A stretch of 64,000 nucleotides of DNA, taken from positions 1 through 64,000 of the forward strand of contig JAFAAN010000037.1 of NCBI GenBank assembly GCA_023426545.1. The letters are read 5' to 3'. Under the pieces are notes generated by a model. The model saw only the letters and a list, made by a program, of their open reading frames with translations. It did not search any database and was not told the origin of the DNA. The stretch is from Pseudomonadota bacterium. Lineage in GTDB: Bacteria > Myxococcota > Myxococcia > Myxococcales > Myxococcaceae. A program made the position numbers and the translations under genes. Of this stretch, positions 58,509 to 64,000 are shown piece after piece (position 1 is the stretch's first letter; every line of letters begins with the position of its first letter).

Positions 58509-58547
58509 TGAACAGGGTGTTTCCCGAGCGTTTCAGGGTGTTTCACG
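58509..58547 (-). promoter_or_regulatory. Upstream repeats for the sigma54 activator (sqr side)
   Basis: Two imperfect units, GTGAACAGGGTGTTTC and GTTTCAGGGTGTTTCAC (plus strand), each with the GAAACACCC core in inverted orientation. They lie ~35-90 bp upstream of the -24/-12 element and match the repeats ahead of the dioxygenase operon. Confidence 0.65.
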
Positions 58548-58589
58548 GGGCCCGGCCGGTGACGGGGCCGGGCCCTCGCGCGTGGACGG

Positions 58590-61292
58590 CTACTTCCCGA
58601 AGAGGCCGCGCAGGCGCTTCTTCGCCTCCTCCTCGGCGCGCTTCTTGGCCTCGGCCTCCAGGCGCGCCTTCTCCTCGGCGGCCTTGGCCTCCAGCTCCTT
58701 GCGCTTGGCCTCGGCCTCGGCGCGAATCTTGTCCTCGCCGCCCTCGATGAGGCCCTGCACCTGCTGGCCACGCTCGCCGCCAATCAGGTTGCCCGCAAGC
58801 GACGAGGCCGCCAGCTTGGCGATGAGCGTCACCGCCGGCTTCACGTCCAGGCTGGTGACCTCGGGCCTCCACGCGGGGCCGGTCAGCTTCAGGCCCACGG
58901 GGATGTCGGACGGCGGCGTCACCTTGCCCAGCGTGAGCGTCTTCACGGCGGAGGGCGTCAGCGACACGGAGCCCGTGAGGTCGAGCGTGCCGTCCAGGCG
59001 GATGCCGCCGTCGAAGCTGAGCTGCGCCTCCGGCCGCGCCCACGTCAGCGGCTTGGAGAGCTGCGCCACGCCGTTCTTGATTTGCACGCTGAAGGGCAGG
59101 TCTCCGCCCAGCTTCGTCACCTGCTCGTTCTTGAGGCCCTTGGCCGCGATGGGCAGCGCCTTGGCGAGCGGCTCGGACACCGACGCCACCAGGTCCTTGC
59201 CCAGCAGCTCGCCATCCAGCAGGTCCCCGTTGATGCCGCCCAGCAGCGTCTGCTTGAGCTGGTCCGGCGTGTAGCCCACGCCCTTCACGTCCACGTTGCC
59301 GTTGAACCTGCCCGTCACCGCCTTCTGCGGGGTGAACTGCGTCAGGGCCTGCTCCACGGCGACGTTCTCCACCTTCACCTTCGCCTCGAAGGGCCGCTGC
59401 TCCGGCAGCGGGCCCAGGCGCATCGTGGTGCCGTCCGCGACCACCTTCCCGCCGTAGACGCCCGTGGAGAACTTCTCCACCGTGATGAGGTCGTCGGTCA
59501 TCTTCACCACGCCCGTCACCTGGGACAGGGTCATGTCCATGTAGCGCAGCGTGTCCACCGCGAAGCGGATGTCACCCCGGTAGCCGTTGAAGCGCGTCGG
59601 GTCATCCGACGGCGGCGCCTCCGGCGGCGGGCCGCCGCGGGCCTGGACCTCCGCCTCGCTCATCATCAGCGCGTCCGCGTCCAGCTTCGGGCTCTTGAGG
59701 TCGGCGGCGAACGTGGTGGTCTGCTGCTTCCCCTGGCCCGCGAGCGCGAAGGAGGCGCTGCCCGTCAGCGTGTCCGCGAGGACGTTCGCGGTGAGCTTGG
59801 GGATGTCCACCTTCATGCCGGAGCCCTTGCCGGGCGCATAGGTGCCCGAGGCGCTCAGGTCCATCCGCTGCCCCGGGGCCTTGTCCACCAGCAGGCCGGG
59901 CCGCAGGTCGATGCCGCCCAGGTCCGCCTTCGCGTCGAAGCGCAGGGCACCGCCGCTGGCCGCCGCGCCGGAGACGCGCGCGGAGAGCTTCATCACCCCG
60001 CCCGCATCCTTCGTGAGCTGGGCGGGCACGCGCAGCCGCACCGGCGTCAGGTCCACGTTGACGTCCAGCGCCTGGGTGTCCTGCGTGCCGCTGCCGCGCA
60101 CGTCCAGGCCAATGGGGCCGGCAATCATCCCGTTGAGCTGCTTGCGCAGCGGCGGGTAGTACTCCGCGAGCGCGGCCGGGTCGAGGTTGCGGCCCGTCAG
60201 CTCGAAGCCCTCCACCGACGGCTTGTCGGTGAGCAGGCCCTTCACGCTGCCCTTGCCGGTGAGGCTCGCGGGGCCCAGGTCCACCTTCAGCTTGTCGAGC
60301 GCCAGGTCTCCGGTGGCGATGTCGCCCGCGACGTCGGTGTCCATCACCACGTCCAGCGCCTTGCCGCCCTCCGCGCCGGCGAAGCGCAGGCCCAGCGCCT
60401 GGATGATGCCCGCAAGGCGCGTGGGGCCCTGGCCGCCAGGGACGGCGCCGCCGAGGTCCGCCTGCCAGTCCGCGTCCAGCGTGCCCGCCTGCAGGCCGAT
60501 GTCCGGGGGCAGGAAGGGGCCCAGCGGGGCCAGGTCGATTTTCTGCGCCTTGAGCGTCACGCGCTCGGGCGTGGGCACCAGGGTGGGGGGCAGCGGCGCG
60601 GCGTGGAGCGACACCTGGAGGTTCTGCGTGTCCGCGAGCACCGCGGCGGCCAGGTTCACCACCAGCGGCTTGCCGGCGCGCAGGTCCTTCACCTCGATGT
60701 CCAGGTCCTTCACGCCCAGCTCGCGGGCCTGCTGCCCGGCGCCGCGGTCCACGAAGCGGATGGCGCCGTCGGTGAGGGCCGCGCGCTCCACGTGGACGCC
60801 GGAGAGGTCCAGGGGCTCGGAAGGCTCCTCGGCGGGGGCCTCCTCCTTGGGCTGCTGCTCCTCCAGCCGCTGGAGCAGCCGCTGCACGTTGGTGGTGCCG
60901 TCGGGGAAGCGGACCAGGTTGACGGTGAGGCCGGAGACCTCGGCGTTCTTCACCTGGATGTCCTTGCCGCTGGACGACAGGAGCGGGCCGGCGGCGACGC
61001 GGATGTCGACGAGGGCGAGCTGGGCCAGCGGCAGGTCCTCGCCCTCCGCGGGGCCGACGGTGACGTTCTCCACCTGGGCGCCGAGGGTGGGGAAGAGCCT
61101 GGTGGAGATGTCCCCGATTTCGATGGGGCGACCCAGCAGCTGGGAGTACGTGGCGGCCTGGTCGCGGGCCGTCTTCAGCAGGATGGCGTCCAGGCGCCAG
61201 AGGGCCACGGCCACGACGATGACGAGGAGCGCGAGGACTCCTCCGAGCACATAGGGCCAACGGCGCTTCTTCTTCACCACGGTGTCGGACAT
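58590..61292 (-). CDS. AsmA-family inner-membrane protein
   Basis: 900 aa. A single N-terminal transmembrane helix (RRWPYVLGGVLALLVIVVAV) anchors a long beta-rich periplasmic region. The AsmA start (LLGRPIEIGDISTRLFPTLG) and the conserved C-terminal block (VKTLTLGKVTPPSDIPVGLK) are present. AsmA-like proteins form bridge-like grooves for lipid transport between the membranes or affect outer membrane assembly. The last ~55 residues are a highly charged Ala/Glu/Lys/Arg helix (EAEAKRKELEAKAAEEKARL and on) not usual in Escherichia coli AsmA, and could form a coiled coil or reach the outer membrane. It stands upstream of the sqr repeats, about 175 bp from the sqr start; it is probably unrelated in function. 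Confidence 0.88.
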   Translation of the reverse strand: MSDTVVKKKRRWPYVLGGVLALLVIVVAVALWRLDAILLKTARDQAATYSQLLGRPIEIGDISTRLFPTLGAQVENVTVGPAEGEDLPLAQLALVDIRVAAGPLLSSSGKDIQVKNAEVSGLTVNLVRFPDGTTNVQRLLQRLEEQQPKEEAPAEEPSEPLDLSGVHVERAALTDGAIRFVDRGAGQQARELGVKDLDIEVKDLRAGKPLVVNLAAAVLADTQNLQVSLHAAPLPPTLVPTPERVTLKAQKIDLAPLGPFLPPDIGLQAGTLDADWQADLGGAVPGGQGPTRLAGIIQALGLRFAGAEGGKALDVVMDTDVAGDIATGDLALDKLKVDLGPASLTGKGSVKGLLTDKPSVEGFELTGRNLDPAALAEYYPPLRKQLNGMIAGPIGLDVRGSGTQDTQALDVNVDLTPVRLRVPAQLTKDAGGVMKLSARVSGAAASGGALRFDAKADLGGIDLRPGLLVDKAPGQRMDLSASGTYAPGKGSGMKVDIPKLTANVLADTLTGSASFALAGQGKQQTTTFAADLKSPKLDADALMMSEAEVQARGGPPPEAPPSDDPTRFNGYRGDIRFAVDTLRYMDMTLSQVTGVVKMTDDLITVEKFSTGVYGGKVVADGTTMRLGPLPEQRPFEAKVKVENVAVEQALTQFTPQKAVTGRFNGNVDVKGVGYTPDQLKQTLLGGINGDLLDGELLGKDLVASVSEPLAKALPIAAKGLKNEQVTKLGGDLPFSVQIKNGVAQLSKPLTWARPEAQLSFDGGIRLDGTLDLTGSVSLTPSAVKTLTLGKVTPPSDIPVGLKLTGPAWRPEVTSLDVKPAVTLIAKLAASSLAGNLIGGERGQQVQGLIEGGEDKIRAEAEAKRKELEAKAAEEKARLEAEAKKRAEEEAKKRLRGLFGK

Positions 61293-61521
61293 CGCTTGAA
61301 ACCTCCTCCAGCGAGCGGGCCGCAGGCGCCGGCCTGGCGCGGTGCCCGGGGAGCAAGCAGACGCTTAGCCCAGCCCTGGCCCGTCCGCACGCTCCAGGCG
61401 CGCTGGCCCGCCTCGGGACAGCAGCATGTCAGTTCTGCCCGAGAGGACGCGGGAGGCGGCGGGAAATGCACGGGGGCGTACAGTTCGGAGGCGGGCTGGC
61501 TGCTCCGGGGGCAGAAACAAC

Positions 61522-61550
61522 GGGGGCGCCCGCCGACGGAGGGCGCCCCC
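61522..61550 (-). terminator. Intrinsic terminator after the 190-aa lipoprotein
   Basis: GGGGGCGCCC and GGGCGCCCCC pair over 10 bp with a nine-base loop. On the minus strand the stem is followed by GTTGTTTCTG, which is U-rich for this genome. It lies ~120 bp beyond the stop of the lipoprotein gene. Confidence 0.65.
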
Positions 61551-61669
61551 TGCCACCCGACACCTCTGGAAGTGCGCACAGGGTGTCAGGGAGGGAAGAG
61601 GCCAGCGCCACCCCGGCCGGCCTTCCGCTACGGGCGCTCCGAGGGGGAGCAGGCGCCCTCACCGGTGCT

Positions 61670-62242
61670 TCAGTGCTGCACCGCGAGGATTCTCCAGCCT
61701 CGCGTGTCGATGGCATAGAGCGCGCCCATGTCATGGGGCACGGCTTTGTCCCCGCAGGCCCGCGGCGACAGGACGATGCTGACCAGGATGACGCCCTCCT
61801 GGTGGGGTGCCGCGTAGACGTCGTACGACTCGCGCCGGTAGAGGCATTCCCTGTCTGGATGGGAAGGGGGCGGTGGCTTCTTGTCCCAGGGATAGAAGTC
61901 CTCCATGGCGAGCTGGATGGCTCTGGCCATCTCGCCAGGGATGCTGCGCAGCCCCTCCTCGGGAATGCCCGTGGCCGGAAACGCGAACCGGGCCGCCTCG
62001 TCCGGGGGCGCATGGACGGGCCGGGGCGGGCGGTGGAAGAGCGCACAAGCGGGGAGTGCCAAGAAGAGGAGCCCGATGAGGACCCAGCGTTTTCCTCTCC
62101 GGGCGGTCCAGGTAGGGGAGGGGAGCCAGGGATGGCTGTGGAAGTCCGCGAGAATCGGCGTGACCGTGGCATCCGGGACACTGCGCTTCCGGACGGCGGG
62201 GCGCCCAGCCCGAGCGGGCTGATGCGCACAGGGGATGGTCAT
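61670..62242 (-). CDS. Lipoprotein of unknown function
   Basis: 190 aa from ATG 62242 (GAGGGAC directly ahead). The hydrophobic lipoprotein segment WVLIGLLFLALPAC comes late, at about residues 53-66, after a 50-residue Arg/Pro-rich leader. No start codon is available closer, so the long leader appears real. The mature ~125 residues include a Pro/His-rich stretch (FYPWDKKPPPPSHPDREC), two further Cys that may pair (DRECLYRR and PRACGDKA), and mixed alpha/beta sequence. No family recognised. Confidence 0.65.
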   Translation of the reverse strand: MTIPCAHQPARAGRPAVRKRSVPDATVTPILADFHSHPWLPSPTWTARRGKRWVLIGLLFLALPACALFHRPPRPVHAPPDEAARFAFPATGIPEEGLRSIPGEMARAIQLAMEDFYPWDKKPPPPSHPDRECLYRRESYDVYAAPHQEGVILVSIVLSPRACGDKAVPHDMGALYAIDTRGWRILAVQH

Positions 62243-62325
62243 GTCCCTCACATCTAGTGGGAGGGACAGGTTGCTGTCCAGCTCCGCCCGGAGTTGACGG
62301 CCGCAGTGCCGCGAGGCCCGATGCG

Positions 62326-63837
62326 CTACCGCATGGCGCTGCCAATCGAGCCACACAGGCCCTGGGGCCGGAAGCGCAGCGCGCGCAGCTCGCGGCCGTA
62401 GTCGGCGTTGTCGGTCGCGGTGAAGTAGAGGTCCCAGCCCGAGCGCACGAAGTGCCTCGGGTCGGCGTTCATCGCGCCCGGCGCGATGCTCATCAGCTCG
62501 AACGCCCCTTCGTCACGGCTGTCGCTCACCCAGGCCTCCCGGCCGCCCTCGTGCGTGGTCGCGCTGAAGAAGAGGTAGTCCTCCACGGCGGTCAGCTCCA
62601 GCGGCACCGAGCTCATCGCCCCGGGCGAGATGTCGGCGCGCAGCCGGGTGCCGTCGCTCGTCCCGTCGCTGACCCACAGCTCGCGGCCGTGCTTGCTGTC
62701 ATCCGCCGTGAAGAAGAGCAGGTCCCTCACCACCGTCAGGTGCGCCGGCTGCGACGGCACCACGCCGGGGTAGATGTCCTTCACCCGCGCCGTGCCGGAC
62801 GTCGTCCCGTCGCTGCGCCACAGCTCCAGGTCCGTGTTCGCCGCCCCCGCCGCCGCGCTCAGGAAGAGCCTGCCCTTGAACGCCGTCAGGCCGGACGGCG
62901 CGCCGGTGAAGGTGTAGACGAAGCGCGCCCAGCTCGACGTGCCGCTGGTGACATAGAGGTCGGTCTCCGGCTTGTCGGAGTTCCACGTGAAGAACAGCCT
63001 GTCTCCCACCGGCGTCAGGTTGCTGATGGCGTTGTCCTCCGGCCCGTCCGCGAGCCGGACGAAGCTCGTGCCCTGGGTGCGGTAGAGCTGGACCCGGCTC
63101 GGGTGCGCGTTCGACGGTGAGAAGACGTTCACCTGGACGTAGAGCGCGTTGGCGCCCGCCACCAGCTCGAAGTGGTTGGAGACCTGGTCCCCCTCCGTGC
63201 TGAAGTCGCGCAGCAGGTAGGTGCCTGCCTCGGTGCCGTCGCTGCGCCACAGCTCGCGGCCATTCACGCCGTCATCCGCGGTGAAGTACAGGATGCCCTG
63301 GAAGACGGTCAGGTGCTCCGGGTCCGAGCCCACGGCTCCCGGCGCGATGTCCTTCACCAGCGACGTGCCCGCGGTCGTGCCGTCCGTCTTCCACAGCTCG
63401 CGGCCGTGCGGGCCGCTCTCCGCCGCGAAGTACGTGGTCGTCCCGCTCTGGACGAAGGGGCCCGCGTCCGAGCCCTGGCTGCCGGAGTGGACATCCATCA
63501 GGACGCGCGTCCCGGTGGCCACGCCCGAGCTGAGCCAGGGCTCCCGGCCCGAGACGCCGTCGGTGGCGGTGAAGAGGAGGACGTCGTTGCCGTGGATGAG
63601 GTCGAGCGGGTTCGAGTCGCCAGCGCCCGGGATGATGTCCCGCACGATGCGGGCGTTGGTGTCGCACAGCTCCCAGCCCTCCGTGGGCTCTTCCATCCGC
63701 GCGGTGCGGGCCTGGATGGCTTCGGCCTCCACGTGCTTCAGGCGGACCGGGTGGGGGGCTTCGAGGTCGCATCCGCTGGCGGCGATGCCGGAGAGGGCGG
63801 ACAACAGCAAGGGAAGGCTCTTCGCGCGAAGACGCAT
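62326..63837 (-). CDS. ELW-DGT repeat lipoprotein
   Basis: 503 aa from ATG 63837, preceded by GAGGAG. Lipoprotein signal ending in GIAASGC. The mature protein has about eight repeats of ~48 residues, each around GRELW-SDGT--GT and followed by VKDI-PG and FTADDG--GRE. This ELWxxDGT pattern folds as beta-propeller-like blades and is common in exported proteins of myxobacteria. Repeats 4 and 5 are degenerate (DLYVTSGTSSW, LELWRSDGTTSGT). A surface-exposed binding or adhesion role is plausible; ligands unknown. Confidence 0.88.
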   Translation of the reverse strand: MRLRAKSLPLLLSALSGIAASGCDLEAPHPVRLKHVEAEAIQARTARMEEPTEGWELCDTNARIVRDIIPGAGDSNPLDLIHGNDVLLFTATDGVSGREPWLSSGVATGTRVLMDVHSGSQGSDAGPFVQSGTTTYFAAESGPHGRELWKTDGTTAGTSLVKDIAPGAVGSDPEHLTVFQGILYFTADDGVNGRELWRSDGTEAGTYLLRDFSTEGDQVSNHFELVAGANALYVQVNVFSPSNAHPSRVQLYRTQGTSFVRLADGPEDNAISNLTPVGDRLFFTWNSDKPETDLYVTSGTSSWARFVYTFTGAPSGLTAFKGRLFLSAAAGAANTDLELWRSDGTTSGTARVKDIYPGVVPSQPAHLTVVRDLLFFTADDSKHGRELWVSDGTSDGTRLRADISPGAMSSVPLELTAVEDYLFFSATTHEGGREAWVSDSRDEGAFELMSIAPGAMNADPRHFVRSGWDLYFTATDNADYGRELRALRFRPQGLCGSIGSAMR

Positions 63838-63935
63838 GGTCACTCCTCGTTGTGGTGGCTGGGGGCGGTGGGGTGCCGCGGTCGCGCAATCTGGCCAGGA
63901 TGTGACGGAACCCAACCCGTCCGAGAGTCGGTCCA

Positions 63936-63958
63936 GGACTGTCATTGCGTGACAGTCC
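63936..63958. promoter_or_regulatory. 9-bp perfect inverted repeat upstream of the ELW-repeat lipoprotein
   Basis: GGACTGTCA and TGACAGTCC around TTGCG. It lies ~100 bp upstream of ATG 63837 and could be an operator of that gene, or the terminator stem of a gene beyond the window. Confidence 0.45.
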
Positions 63959-64000
63959 CGCCCGGTGCCGCCTCCCGGGGCGCCTCCGTGTACGAGGCCG

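Noticed and set aside
52..64000. tRNA and rRNA genes
   Set aside because: No tRNA-like TTC-containing arms with matching acceptor ends and no rRNA-like conserved stretches were recognised on either strand by eye.

Overview
The window looks like a chromosomal segment of a myxobacterium, most likely Myxococcaceae (Myxococcus/Corallococcus/Pyxidicoccus type). It is uniformly GC-rich with long antisense shadow frames. It carries families typical of that group: a DUF2381 (TIGR02268-like) protein next to a Ser/Thr kinase, a TIGR02269/SitA-like lipoprotein toxin with an immunity-type partner, very long carboxypeptidase-regulatory-repeat exported proteins, many small lipoproteins and orphan histidine kinases. 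I saw no rRNA, tRNA or CRISPR array.

Layout. 1-5.5 kb (minus): an operon of a 906-aa HEAT-like protein, a JmjC/cupin-type oxygenase and a WD40+HEAT protein that runs off the left edge; a 15-codon gene-end remnant sits just upstream of it. 5.5-12 kb (minus): a tandem duplication of two ~1055-aa carboxypeptidase-regulatory-repeat proteins, including their promoter regions. 12-17 kb: PlsC-like acyltransferase, DUF2381 protein plus kinase, and a kinase with a degenerate catalytic loop. 17.2-22.7 kb: a variable island with an exported protein, SitA-like toxin, immunity gene, decayed coding segment, an alpha/beta hydrolase lacking its catalytic His, a broken IS5-type element, a small low-GC ORF and an IS3 OrfA fragment. 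22.7-27.2 kb: YhaN/YhaO-type (SbcCD-like) ATPase and nuclease. 27.4-31.3 kb: a lipoprotein gene and a tightly overlapped operon of unknown protein, histidine kinase, class I isoprenoid-synthase-like protein and SAM methyltransferase, with a perfect 10-bp inverted repeat near its start. 31.5-35.9 kb: EamA exporter, ferritin-like di-iron protein, DNA-methylase-fold protein, TPR protein, hydrolase, small unknown protein. 35.9-37.3 kb: molybdopterin oxidoreductase with cytochrome b561.

37.4-45.1 kb: the kdp potassium operon (26-aa microprotein, kdpF, A, B, C) followed by a split KdpD (cytoplasmic sensor module and a separate histidine kinase) and no kdpE. 45.1-46.9 kb: PIN toxin/HTH antitoxin pair with nested palindromes, fused by reading frame to a hemerythrin gene. 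47-51.2 kb: small membrane protein, chemoreceptor, formate-THF ligase. 51.2-53.4 kb: lipoprotein and PAS histidine kinase.

53.4-58.6 kb is a sulfide-oxidation regulon: sulfide:quinone oxidoreductase, a sigma54 activator, persulfide dioxygenase, rhodanese and TauE/SafE exporter. Both transcription units have -24/-12 promoter matches with ~30-nt leaders and share GTGAAACACCC-type upstream repeats, so the activator very likely drives both. Together they would oxidise sulfide to persulfide, then to sulfite/thiosulfate, and export the product. 58.6-64 kb: an AsmA-family protein and two lipoproteins.

The candidates most worth following for new biology are the kinase-linked isoprenoid-synthase/methyltransferase operon, the WD40/HEAT-cupin-HEAT operon, and the sulfur regulon with a cysteine-free sensor domain.
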